Assembly (NCBI GenBank): GCA_046728175.1
Contig: JBKPEA010000026.1
Span: 1 to 64,000, forward strand
Reading direction: 5' to 3'
Source of the DNA: JAFAHS01 sp046728175
GTDB taxonomy: Bacteria; Desulfobacterota; Binatia; Binatales; Binataceae
Length of the DNA stretch: 64,000 nucleotides
Program-made: the position numbers and the translations under genes
In this document: positions 53,568 to 61,923 of the stretch, piece by piece
How positions within the stretch are numbered: position 1 is the first letter of the stretch
How the letters are laid out: each line of letters starts with the position of its first letter
The notes under the pieces: generated by a model
Database searches by the model: none
What the model was told of the DNA's origin: nothing
The model's input: the letters and a program-made list of their open reading frames with translations, nothing else

Positions 53568-54515
53568 ATGCCTAGACGTAAAGCCATACTCAGTGCATCC
53601 TCGGCTCTGATTTTGATGCCGCTTCTCGCGGCGGCGTCCGGATTTGCAAACGAAACCCCGCTCGCCCCTACGATTTCTGCTGGGCCTGGCATTGGCGACC
53701 CGGCCAACTTTAACCGTGAACCGGTCAAACTCGAGCCAAGTTCTGCAGTCCACACTCCGTTTGTAGTCGGACAGCCCAAGCCGGTAGCTCCATTTCCGAT
53801 TCTCCTCAACCGGCTGGTTCAAGGATATGTCGATGACTATCTGAACCAGCCCGCATCTTGGGAATCCAGCGTCCAGCGGAGCCGGCCATTTTTTCTGGAA
53901 ATGGCGCAGGCCCTCCGCGCGAAGGGTGTTCCCGACGACATGCTTTATTTGAGCTTCGCCGAGAGCGATTTCAGTGAACGCGGCAAAGGGCCCTGGCAGT
54001 TCAACAAAGAAACCGCCCACAGGTACGGTTTGCGGATCGACCGGTGGGTGGATGAGCGCCGGGACCCTGGCCTTTCTACCAAGGCGGCCGCCGAGTATCT
54101 CTCTGACCTTCACCAGGCAGCCGGTTTCGACTGGCGGGTGGCAGTTGTGGGATGGAATGGCGGCGACCTGGCGATCGACCGCTACTGGCTGCTGCGCGGC
54201 GATAACTTCAACCGGTTCATGGACCTGCTGCCCGCCCAGACCCGGGCGTTGATGGGCCGCTTCATGGCCCTCGCATTCGTGGCGCACAATTCCACTCGCT
54301 ACCGACTTGTCCACCTCGACTACGATACACCTCCTGAATATCACGAGGTTCCGGTACGGGGCGGCACAATGCTTTCAAAGTTGGCAGGCTCGTATCGTAC
54401 GACGGTAGCCAAACTCCATGATCTGAATCCCGCCCTGTTGCGCGATCGCATACCGCCCGACGCTCACAGCTACAAAGTCCGCGTTCCACTGCTGCGGACG
54501 GCATTCGCCGAGTAA
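53568..54515 (+). CDS. Lytic murein transglycosylase (SLT/MltD type)
   Basis: A 315-residue exported enzyme that cleaves peptidoglycan glycan strands to 1,6-anhydro ends. The signal peptide (SASSALILMPLLAAASGFA) is followed by a 100-residue linker and the SLT domain: DMLYLSFAESDFSERGKGPW with the catalytic Glu132, then QFNKETAHRYGLRIDRWVDE and VVGWNGGD. A LysM-like C-terminus (GTMLSKLAGSYRTTVAKLHD) completes it. GGGGGAGA before ATG 53568 fixes the start. It is divergent from the histidine kinase gene. Confidence 0.88.
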   Translation: MPRRKAILSASSALILMPLLAAASGFANETPLAPTISAGPGIGDPANFNREPVKLEPSSAVHTPFVVGQPKPVAPFPILLNRLVQGYVDDYLNQPASWESSVQRSRPFFLEMAQALRAKGVPDDMLYLSFAESDFSERGKGPWQFNKETAHRYGLRIDRWVDERRDPGLSTKAAAEYLSDLHQAAGFDWRVAVVGWNGGDLAIDRYWLLRGDNFNRFMDLLPAQTRALMGRFMALAFVAHNSTRYRLVHLDYDTPPEYHEVPVRGGTMLSKLAGSYRTTVAKLHDLNPALLRDRIPPDAHSYKVRVPLLRTAFAE

Positions 54516-54598
54516 CGAGCTCACCACTCGCCCCCTGTCCTTGCATACTTGATGGTTTCGGTTCTCAACAGCCGCGAAGCCGCGTATCCTTCTGATTT

Positions 54599-55852
54599 GT
54601 GATCGGTGTCGATGAAGCGCTTGCCATGGTGCTGGACGCGGTAAGCCCGCTCGGTGTCGAGCGGGTGGCTTTGCTTCACGCCCTGGGGCGGGTTTTGGCC
54701 CAGGAAGTTCAGTCGCCACGAGATATCCCCGGGTTCGATAATTCGGCGATGGACGGCTATGCGGTTCGCTCGGCCGATATCGCCGGCGCGGGCCCCGATA
54801 GCCCGGTGCGGCTTCAAGTAACCGAGACCGTACCGGCCGGTACCATGCCCGTTGGGGAATTGCGACCCGGTCAGGCGGCAAGGACGATGACCGGCGCCCC
54901 AATCGCGCGCGGTGCCGATGCGATAGTTCCGATCGAACAGACGCGCGGCAGCGGTGACCAGGTCGAAATACTCGCATCCGCCCCACCTAGTGCGTTCGTC
55001 CGCCCGCGCGGTGAGGACCTCAAGCAAGGGGAGGTCGCGATGACCCCCGGGAAGCTGCTCGGCGCCGCAGATCTCGGGATGCTCGCGTCGCTGAACCGGG
55101 CGATGGTCGGGGTTTATCGCCGGCCGCGAGTGGCGATTGTGGCCACCGGCGACGAACTGGTGGACGTGGATGAATTACCGACCGGAGCACAGGTGGTGAA
55201 TTCGAGCGCGTATGCGCTTTCGGGCGCGATTCGGGAAGCGGGTGGAGAAGCCTCGATACTTCGCGTGGCGCGCGACACACCGGCCGAGGTTCAGGAGCGC
55301 CTGAGGGAGGCAGTTGCCTTCGATGCGATCCTTACCACAGGTGGGGTGTCGGTTGGACAGTTCGATCACGTCAAGACCGTGCTCGATGAACTCGGAATGA
55401 AGACACTTTTTCACGGGGTTGCACAAAAACCGGGACGTCCTCTGAAATTCGGAACGCTGCGCGATCGTCCCGTTTTCGGGTTGCCGGGCAACCCCGTCTC
55501 AACCCTGGTCTGTTTTTATCTCTACGCGCGGCCCGCATTGCTCAAGATGAGCGGAAGGCGCGAGTTGGGTCTGCCCCGCATCACGGTGCGCTGCGCCACG
55601 GACATCAAGCTGGCCAAGGGGCTCACCGAATTCGTGCGGGTGAAGCTGGAGCGGCGCGACGACGAATACCTCGCGGTCCCGACCGGTAACCAGGGCTCCG
55701 GCATCTTCAGTTCCATCGCCCGCGCCGATGGCCTCTTGATTGGACCGGCGGAAGTGAGCCAGCTGCGCGCAGGCGATCACTGCGCGGTGCTGCTGCTGGC
55801 CACCGATGCGGGTGACACCGCGTTCTTCGAGCGTCGTTTCCACATGAACTGA
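54599..55852 (+). CDS. moeA: Molybdopterin molybdotransferase MoeA
   Basis: A 417-residue enzyme that inserts molybdenum into adenylylated molybdopterin. Marks are the opening VDEALAMVLDAVSPLGVERV, DIPGFDNSAMDGYAVR, MTGAPIARGADAIVPIEQT, VAIVATGDELVD, TTGGVSVGQFDHVKTVLDEL and PVFGLPGNPVSTLVCFYL. It starts at GTG 54599. It supplies cofactor for the formate dehydrogenase 11 kb away. Its 3' end overlaps the convergent LapA-like gene by 76 bases. Confidence 0.94.
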   Translation: MIGVDEALAMVLDAVSPLGVERVALLHALGRVLAQEVQSPRDIPGFDNSAMDGYAVRSADIAGAGPDSPVRLQVTETVPAGTMPVGELRPGQAARTMTGAPIARGADAIVPIEQTRGSGDQVEILASAPPSAFVRPRGEDLKQGEVAMTPGKLLGAADLGMLASLNRAMVGVYRRPRVAIVATGDELVDVDELPTGAQVVNSSAYALSGAIREAGGEASILRVARDTPAEVQERLREAVAFDAILTTGGVSVGQFDHVKTVLDELGMKTLFHGVAQKPGRPLKFGTLRDRPVFGLPGNPVSTLVCFYLYARPALLKMSGRRELGLPRITVRCATDIKLAKGLTEFVRVKLERRDDEYLAVPTGNQGSGIFSSIARADGLLIGPAEVSQLRAGDHCAVLLLATDAGDTAFFERRFHMN

Positions 55853-56049
55853 ATGACGATCGTCGCCAGCACGCCGAACAGGGCCGAAGCGACGACCACC
55901 GCCGAAAGGCGGAGCTGAAGGGTGAGAATGTTGAATGGCAGAAGGTGGAAATCGACGCTTTTCTCCAGATTGTTGTAGATCACAAAGATCACCCACAAGA
56001 CGACGATAGTGCCGACTATGAACTTGGGATTCTTCAAAAATGACGGCAT
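55777..56049 (-). CDS. LapA-like (DUF1049) small membrane protein
   Basis: A 90-residue protein with two membrane helices. FIVGTIVVLWVIFVIYNNLE is followed by a loop (VDFHLLPFNILTLQLRL), VVVASALFGVLATIVIQFMW, a basic stop-transfer and a Ser/Ala tail. This is the LapA/DUF1049 pattern linked to lipopolysaccharide assembly. Its 3' end runs 76 bases into the end of moeA on the opposite strand. The strongly hydrophobic family pattern makes the frame convincing. Confidence 0.8.
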   Translation of the reverse strand: MPSFLKNPKFIVGTIVVLWVIFVIYNNLEKSVDFHLLPFNILTLQLRLSAVVVASALFGVLATIVIQFMWKRRSKNAVSPASVASSSTAQ

Positions 56050-56149
56050 CGCGGCCGCTCCTTATTGCCGGTTATCGCCAAGAAGCTTGCTCAGGCAGTC
56101 GCGACTTGTCAACGCAGGTAGGCGTCTGCGCGTCGGAGCCTGACCGTCC

Positions 56150-56629
56150 ATGGGGTACCGCGTGGGACAGGGATTCGATTTTCATCCGCTGGTAGAGGGG
56201 CGCAGGCTCGTTCTCGGCGGGGTCCCAATTGCCTATCCCAAGGGACTGCAGGGACACTCCGATGGGGACGTCGTGGCGCACGCCCTGGCCAACGCTATCC
56301 TGGGCGCGCTCGGCGAGGGCGATCTGGGGCGGCATTTCCCCGACCATGACCCTCGCTACGCCGGGGCGGACAGCGTCGGGTTGCTGAATGAGGTCTGGAA
56401 GGCCGCGACCGAGAAAGGATGGCGCCTCACGAACGCCGACCTCACCATTTTTGCGCAGGCACCAAAGCTCGCCACTTTTTTGGAGCCCATGCGGGCGCGC
56501 CTGGCAGGTGCGCTCGGCGTGGATCGGTCGCTGGTGAACGTCAAGGCCTCGAACCCCGAAGGTCTCGGCGCGTTGGGCCGCGGCGAAGGGATGGCCGCAG
56601 CGGCGATCGTGATGGTCGAAAAGAGCTAA
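56150..56629 (+). CDS. ispF: 2-C-methyl-D-erythritol 2,4-cyclodiphosphate synthase
   Basis: A 159-residue MEP-pathway enzyme. The metal-binding start is YRVGQGFDFHPLVEGRRLVL, then GGVPIAYPKGLQGHSDGDVV, HALANAILGALGEGDLGRHF and NVKASNPEGLGALGRGEGMA. It makes cyclic MEP diphosphate for isoprenoids, matching the polyprenyl diphosphate synthase at the end of this region. Length is standard. ispD, often adjacent or fused, is not visible upstream. Confidence 0.95.
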   Translation: MGYRVGQGFDFHPLVEGRRLVLGGVPIAYPKGLQGHSDGDVVAHALANAILGALGEGDLGRHFPDHDPRYAGADSVGLLNEVWKAATEKGWRLTNADLTIFAQAPKLATFLEPMRARLAGALGVDRSLVNVKASNPEGLGALGRGEGMAAAAIVMVEKS

Positions 56630-56668
56630 CCTTCAACCGGTACCTATTGTTTACGGAGGAATGCGCAA

Positions 56669-57616
56669 ATGGCCGAAAAGCATCCGATTCGTTTTGGAGT
56701 TCAAACCGGACAACAGAATGTCAGCTGGGCCGAACTGACCGAACTGTGGAGCAAGGTCGACGGCTGGGGATACGACTCGCTTTGGGTGTTCGATCACTTC
56801 TATCCGATCTTCGTGCCCGATCCGACCGGGCCGTGCATGGAAGGATGGACGCTGCTTTCGGCCCTGAGCCAACACACCAAACGGGTGCGGCTGGGAGCCC
56901 TGGTCAACGGCAATACCTATCGCAATCCGTGTCTCACCGCGAAGATGGCGGCGACGCTCGACAATGTGTCGGGCGGGCGCTTTAACCTGGGAATCGGCGC
57001 AGGCTGGTTCGAGCTCGAGCATCAGAGCTTCGGGATCGATTTCAAAACCATCCCGGGCCGGCTGCAGGCGCTCGATGAGTCGTTGCGTATCATCAAGGGC
57101 ATGTTCACGCAGGACAAGACCTCACTGGAGGGGCGTCACTACAAGGTAGTCGACGCGGTTTGCAACCCAAAGCCGCTCTCGAAGCCACATCCGCCGATCA
57201 TGATCGGCGGGCAGGGCGAAAATACCCTGCTCAAAATTGTCGCGCGTCACGCCAACATGTGGAACGCGAGCGGAGATGCCGAGCGCATGAAGCATTTGAT
57301 TAACGTCATCAACCGGCACGGTGACACCGTCGGCCGCGACCCGGACGAAATTGAAAAAACCGTGATGATCGGGCTTTGCTATCGCGCACCGAAGGAGCGC
57401 GAGGAAGTGATGATGTCGATCATCGGTGCGATGAGCGGTAAGCAGCCCCAGGAAGCACGCAAGCAAATCATGATCGGCGACCAGCAGGAGTGCTTGGACA
57501 CCATCGAACGCTATCGCAAGGCCGGAGTGACCCACTTCATCTTCATGGCGATGGCGCCGTTCTTCCTGGAGGATTTCCAGCTTTTTGCCGAGGATGTGAT
57601 ACCGGCGTTCCGGTGA
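56669..57616 (+). CDS. LLM-class F420-dependent oxidoreductase
   Basis: A 315-residue luciferase-like monooxygenase-family TIM barrel. RFGVQTGQQNVSWAELTELW opens it; LWVFDHFYPI, LVNGNTYRNPCLTAKMAATL, FNLGIGAGWFELEHQSFGID and HPPIMIGGQGENTLLKIVAR are all typical of the F420-binding branch. It starts after GGAGGA at ATG 56669. Directly followed by the cofG-cofH-cofD-cofE genes, it is the likely consumer of their product. The substrate is unknown. Confidence 0.9.
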   Translation: MAEKHPIRFGVQTGQQNVSWAELTELWSKVDGWGYDSLWVFDHFYPIFVPDPTGPCMEGWTLLSALSQHTKRVRLGALVNGNTYRNPCLTAKMAATLDNVSGGRFNLGIGAGWFELEHQSFGIDFKTIPGRLQALDESLRIIKGMFTQDKTSLEGRHYKVVDAVCNPKPLSKPHPPIMIGGQGENTLLKIVARHANMWNASGDAERMKHLINVINRHGDTVGRDPDEIEKTVMIGLCYRAPKEREEVMMSIIGAMSGKQPQEARKQIMIGDQQECLDTIERYRKAGVTHFIFMAMAPFFLEDFQLFAEDVIPAFR

Positions 57617-57816
57617 TCTGCCCGATTTGAGCATGAGTAACCTCCGAAGAATTTCGGCCCTGCACCACGCCGCGGCCAGCTCAGGCGCAGGGAGGGTTCT
57701 GCTGCGGGCCCTAGTCGTGCCGCGGTTGCGGCGATGGTCGCGAGCCCGGCCGGCCCTCCAGTATCGAAATGCAACTAGGTTGCCTGCCCGGGGTCGATGG
57801 CCTATAAGTCCGAACA

Positions 57817-59013
57817 ATGGCGCCCGATCTTGCAGCGGAGTCAGCGGCGCGCGCGGGCGCGCCAACTCGGGAGATTCTCGACCGCGCGCTGGCCGACGAC
57901 CCGATTTCCGAAGACGATGCGGTCGCGCTGATCGAGTGTCGCGACCGCGACCTCGACGACCTGATTGGAGCCGCGGCCGAGGTGCGCGATCGAGGCAAGG
58001 GCCATCACGTTACCTACTCACGCAAGGTGTTCCTGCCGGTCACCAATCTGTGCCGCGACCGCTGCACCTACTGCACGTTTCGCAAGGACCCGGGCGACCC
58101 TGGCGCGTGGACGATGCGTCCCGAGGAGATTGCGGCGTGGTCGCGACGCGGGCATGAGCTCGGATGCAAGGAAGCGCTGATGTGCCTGGGCGACAAGCCC
58201 GAAGTCGCGTTCAAAGAATATCGCGCGACGCTCGATGAACTCGGCGTACGTTCAACGATCGAGTACGTCGGGCGAGCCTGCGAGATCGCGCTGCAACAGG
58301 GGCTGCTGCCCCATACCAACGCGGGGCTGATGACGCGCGAAGAAATGGCGATGCTGCGTCCGCTCAACGCGAGCATGGGTTTGATGCTCGAGAACATCTC
58401 GCCGCGCCTGCGCGGGCGAGGCGGAGTTCATCAGGCGGCGCCCGACAAAGACCCGGCCCTGCGGATGAAGATGCTCGACGAGGCGGGCGAGCTCAGGATT
58501 CCCTTCACGAGCGGAATCCTGCTCGGGATCGGCGAGACCCCTGCGGAACGCGCGCAGAGCCTGGTTGCGATTCGCGGATCGCACGAACGCCATGGCCATG
58601 TACAGGAGGTGATAATCCAGAACTTCCGCGCCAAGCCGGAGATCGCGATGGCCGACGCGCCCGAGCCCGATGCCTTCGACATGGTGCGCGCGATTGCGAC
58701 CGCCCGCCTGGTGCTCGGACCCAGAGCGAACGTGCAGGCGCCGCCGAACCTGTCGCCCAATCAGATCGAGCTGTTCCTGCGGGCCGGCATCAACGATTGG
58801 GGTGGAATTTCACCGCTCTCCAAGGACTATGTAAATCCCGAGGCGCCGTGGCCGCATATCGAGCGTCTCGGTGAAAGGTGCGCCCGCGCGGGCTTTACGC
58901 TCGGCGAGCGTTTGGCAATTTACCCCGAATATATAGAAGATGAGTGGCTCGACCCGGCGGTCGCGACCAATGTGCGCGCGATGTGGGCTCGAACCGTCGG
59001 AGGCCAATCATGA
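57817..59013 (+). CDS. cofG: 7,8-didemethyl-8-hydroxy-5-deazariboflavin synthase, CofG subunit
   Basis: A 398-residue radical SAM enzyme that, with CofH, builds the Fo chromophore of F420 from tyrosine and a ribityl-uracil. The SAM cluster is VTNLCRDRCTYCTFRKDPGD (Cys79, 83, 86). CLGDKPEVAFKEYRA, LLPHTNAGLMTREEM, MGLMLENISPRLRGRGG and IQNFRAKPEIAMA are family marks. An N-terminal ~60-residue extension precedes the barrel. It overlaps cofH by the ATGA. cofG and cofH are separate genes, as in archaea, rather than a fused fbiC. Confidence 0.93.
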   Translation: MAPDLAAESAARAGAPTREILDRALADDPISEDDAVALIECRDRDLDDLIGAAAEVRDRGKGHHVTYSRKVFLPVTNLCRDRCTYCTFRKDPGDPGAWTMRPEEIAAWSRRGHELGCKEALMCLGDKPEVAFKEYRATLDELGVRSTIEYVGRACEIALQQGLLPHTNAGLMTREEMAMLRPLNASMGLMLENISPRLRGRGGVHQAAPDKDPALRMKMLDEAGELRIPFTSGILLGIGETPAERAQSLVAIRGSHERHGHVQEVIIQNFRAKPEIAMADAPEPDAFDMVRAIATARLVLGPRANVQAPPNLSPNQIELFLRAGINDWGGISPLSKDYVNPEAPWPHIERLGERCARAGFTLGERLAIYPEYIEDEWLDPAVATNVRAMWARTVGGQS

Positions 59014-60263
59014 ATCTGGAGCATTGGAGAAACTGGGTCGATGACATAGAAGCGGCCCCGCTCGATGCGCTTCTGGGCAAAACATCGCCCGGGGTGCGCG
59101 CAACCCTGGAACGGTGCCTGGAGCGGCGCGAGATTACCCCCGAAGAAGGGCTCGCGCTGTACACCAGCAAGGATGACGATCTGCGGGCAACGGTGAAATG
59201 CGCCGACCTCGCGCGCTCCGCAGATGTCGGCAACGAGGTCACCTATGTCGTCAATCGCAATATCAACTTCACCAATATCTGTTTCGTCGGATGCCAGTTC
59301 TGCGGGTTCAAACGCCAGCGCTGGGAATCAGATGCGTACGACCATTCCGACGAGACGATTCTCGGCAAGGTTGCCGACGCGGTAGCGCGGGGCGCCACCG
59401 AGGTATGCATGCAGGGCGGGATCAATCCCGACATGCCGGCCTTCAAGTACCGCGACCTCTTGGATGTCATCAAGTCGCGTTTTCCCGAAATTCACGTGCA
59501 CGCGTTCTCGCCGATGGAGATCATGTACGGCGCCAAGCGCGCGCGGATGGAATATCCGGAGTATATCGGGATGCTGCGCGACCACGGGCTCGGATCGATT
59601 CCCGGCACGGCCGCGGAAATTCTCGACGACGGTGTGCGCGAGATCCTGAGCCACAAGAAAGTTGATGTGGCCGCGTGGGTGGACATCATCACCACCGCGC
59701 ATTCGATCGGCGTGCCGACGACTTCCACGGTGATGTACGGTCATATCGAAACGCCGCGTCACGTGGTGAATCATCTTGACCTGATCCGCACGATCCAGAA
59801 GGAGACCCACGGCTTTACCGAATTCGTGCCGCTCCGCTTCATCCATGAGAACACGGTGATGTTCCGCAAGGGACTGGTAAAGCCGGTGGGACGCGGCGAG
59901 CTGGATTTCCAGATGTATGCGTTCTCGCGGCTGTTCCTGCGCGGCCAGATCAACAACATCCAGACCTCGTGGGTGAAATGCGGTGTCGACCTCGCCGCGC
60001 TAACCCTCAAGACCGGGTGCAACGATTTTTCCGGCACCCTGATGGAGGAAAGCATCACGGCGCAAGCTGGCGGCGACGCCGGCGAATTCGTTCCGGTGGA
60101 TTTGATCGAAGCGAAGGCGCACGAAGTGGGCCGGGTCGCGGTCGAGCGCAGCACGCTCTACAAGAAGCTCTACGGAAGAAAGGCGCCGAATGGTGCGCGG
60201 CCGATCTCCGCTTCCCCCATCCAGGCAGATAGTCACGCTTGCGGGGGGAGTGGGTGCAGCTAA
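59010..60263 (+). CDS. cofH: 5-amino-6-(D-ribitylamino)uracil-L-tyrosine transferase, CofH subunit
   Basis: A 417-residue radical SAM enzyme, partner of CofG. The cluster motif is FTNICFVGCQFCGFKRQ (Cys91, 95, 98), followed by EVCMQGGINPDMPAFKYRDL, HVHAFSPMEIMYGAKRAR, GLGSIPGTAAEILDD and MYGHIETPRHVVNHLDLIR. ATG 59010 overlaps the cofG stop. The C-terminal ~24 residues end in an Ala-Cys-Gly-rich tail and overlap the start of cofD by 74 bases. Confidence 0.94.
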   Translation: MNLEHWRNWVDDIEAAPLDALLGKTSPGVRATLERCLERREITPEEGLALYTSKDDDLRATVKCADLARSADVGNEVTYVVNRNINFTNICFVGCQFCGFKRQRWESDAYDHSDETILGKVADAVARGATEVCMQGGINPDMPAFKYRDLLDVIKSRFPEIHVHAFSPMEIMYGAKRARMEYPEYIGMLRDHGLGSIPGTAAEILDDGVREILSHKKVDVAAWVDIITTAHSIGVPTTSTVMYGHIETPRHVVNHLDLIRTIQKETHGFTEFVPLRFIHENTVMFRKGLVKPVGRGELDFQMYAFSRLFLRGQINNIQTSWVKCGVDLAALTLKTGCNDFSGTLMEESITAQAGGDAGEFVPVDLIEAKAHEVGRVAVERSTLYKKLYGRKAPNGARPISASPIQADSHACGGSGCS

Positions 60264-61155
60264 GTTCATCCGCGGCCTGGTTCGCCGGATCGCTCCGCAG
60301 CGCCTGACCGTCGTCGTCAATACCGGAGACGATGAGATTTTCTATGGGCTTCACGTCTCTCCGGACCTCGACACAGTCACCTACACGCTGGCCAATCTGG
60401 TCAACCGCCAGCAGGGCTGGGGACGGGGCGACGAATCATTCACTACGCTGGGGGAACTGGCGCGTTTCTATGGAAAGCCCTGGTTTGCGCTGGGCGATCG
60501 TGATCTCGCGACCCACCTCTACCGGACCGAACGCCTGCGCGCGGGGGCGTGCCTTTCCGAGGTGACCAATGAAATCGTGCGTGCACTCGGCGTGAAGTCG
60601 CAGGTCCTACCGATGAGCGATGATCGGCTGCGGACCTTCGTGAAGATTCGCGGCAGCCGCGCGCTGCCATTTCAGGAATATTTCGTACGCGGCCGGGCAC
60701 GCGGCGCGGTCGAGCGCATCGAACTGCGCGGCGCACAGCGTGCGCGGGTGCTGCCAACAGCGCTCCACGCTCTGCGCACGGCGGCGGCAACGATTCTCGC
60801 TCCTTCGAACCCCTTCGTCTCGCTGGGGCCGATTCTGGCCCTCGCCGGGGTCCGCGAAACGCTTGCACACTCGCGGCCGCGGGTTGCGGCGATCAGTCCG
60901 ATCGTGGGCGGACGCACCATCAAGGGTCCGGCGGACCGGATGCTGCGTGGACTGGGGATGGCGGTATCGCCGGTAAGCATCGCCAAGTTGTACCGCGAGA
61001 TCGTCGGGGTATTCGTGCTGGACAACATTGACCGCGGGTACGCCGACAGGATCGAGAAGCTTAAGATGCGAACCGTCGTGGCTGATACGATCATGGCTAC
61101 GCCATCCCGGGCCGCGCGGCTGGCGGACGTAGTCCTGCGCGCCCTTGACGTGTAG
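60190..61155 (+). CDS. cofD: 2-phospho-L-lactate transferase-type CofD
   Basis: A 321-residue enzyme that transfers the phospho-carboxylate group from its GDP-activated form to Fo. The start IVTLAGGVGAAKFIRGLVRR carries the nucleotide-binding motif; VVNTGDDEIFYGLHVSPDLD, GWGRGDESFTTLGEL, FALGDRDLATHLYRTERL and ISPIVGGRTIKGPADRML follow. ATG 60190 lies inside cofH, overlapping it by 74 bases; no later start precedes the conserved LAGGVG. CofC, which supplies the activated substrate, is not in the window. Confidence 0.93.
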   Translation: MVRGRSPLPPSRQIVTLAGGVGAAKFIRGLVRRIAPQRLTVVVNTGDDEIFYGLHVSPDLDTVTYTLANLVNRQQGWGRGDESFTTLGELARFYGKPWFALGDRDLATHLYRTERLRAGACLSEVTNEIVRALGVKSQVLPMSDDRLRTFVKIRGSRALPFQEYFVRGRARGAVERIELRGAQRARVLPTALHALRTAAATILAPSNPFVSLGPILALAGVRETLAHSRPRVAAISPIVGGRTIKGPADRMLRGLGMAVSPVSIAKLYREIVGVFVLDNIDRGYADRIEKLKMRTVVADTIMATPSRAARLADVVLRALDV

Positions 61156-61167
61156 GCTTAGCGGTTA

Positions 61168-61920
61168 ATGCGCTCAATAACATTCAGCGCGATCGAAGGA
61201 ATTCCACTGGTCAACAAGGGCGATGATCTGGCCCGGTTGATAGCGGGCGGAATCGAAAAAACCGGCCTCAAGTTGCAGGCCGGCGACATCGTGGTCGTCT
61301 GCCAGAAGGTGGTCTCCAAGGCCGAGGGTCGGGTCGTTGATCTGAAGACTATTGCGCCCTCGGAATTCGCGAACAGCCTGGCGAAACGATGGGAGAAAGA
61401 TCCGCGAGCGGTGGAGCTGGTGCTCAGGCAGACCAACCGGATCGTCAGAAATGAGCGCGGTGTAATCATCGTTGAGACCGGGCAGGGATGGGTGTGCGCG
61501 AACGCAGGCGTCGACGAATCCAACAGCCTGATCGACGATAGCGCGATCCTGTTGCCCGAAGATCCCGATACATCGGCGGCGAGAATTCGCGCCGGACTGA
61601 AAAACCTGTGCGGGCTCGATATTGCGGTTCTGGTCACCGACACCTTCGGGCGGCCGTGGCGCGACGGTCTCACCGAGATCTGTCTTGGGATAGCGGGGAT
61701 GAACCCGATCCTCGATCTGCGCGGGACCACGGACCTGGGCGGCCGCGAACTTCATCACACGGTCGTGGCGATCGCGGACGAACTGGCGGCAGCTGCAGGC
61801 CTGTTGATGGAAAAAGCCGCCGCCGTTCCGGCGGTTTTGGTGCGTGGTTATGCCTACCAGCCGTTTGAGGGAAGTGCCAAAGTATTGATTCGACCGGCCG
61901 AAGCAGATTTATTCCGCTAG
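61168..61920 (+). CDS. cofE: Coenzyme F420 gamma-glutamyl ligase CofE
   Basis: A 250-residue GTP-dependent ligase adding glutamates to F420-0. Features are GIPLVNKGDDLARLI, VVVCQKVVSKAEGRVVDL, GWVCANAGVDESNSL, LVTDTFGRPWRDGLTEICLG and MNPILDLRGTTDLGGREL. It is a stand-alone CofE of archaeal length, not fused to the FMN-binding domain of actinobacterial FbiB. It starts 12 bp after cofD. Confidence 0.94.
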   Translation: MRSITFSAIEGIPLVNKGDDLARLIAGGIEKTGLKLQAGDIVVVCQKVVSKAEGRVVDLKTIAPSEFANSLAKRWEKDPRAVELVLRQTNRIVRNERGVIIVETGQGWVCANAGVDESNSLIDDSAILLPEDPDTSAARIRAGLKNLCGLDIAVLVTDTFGRPWRDGLTEICLGIAGMNPILDLRGTTDLGGRELHHTVVAIADELAAAAGLLMEKAAAVPAVLVRGYAYQPFEGSAKVLIRPAEADLFR

Positions 61921-61923
61921 CCC

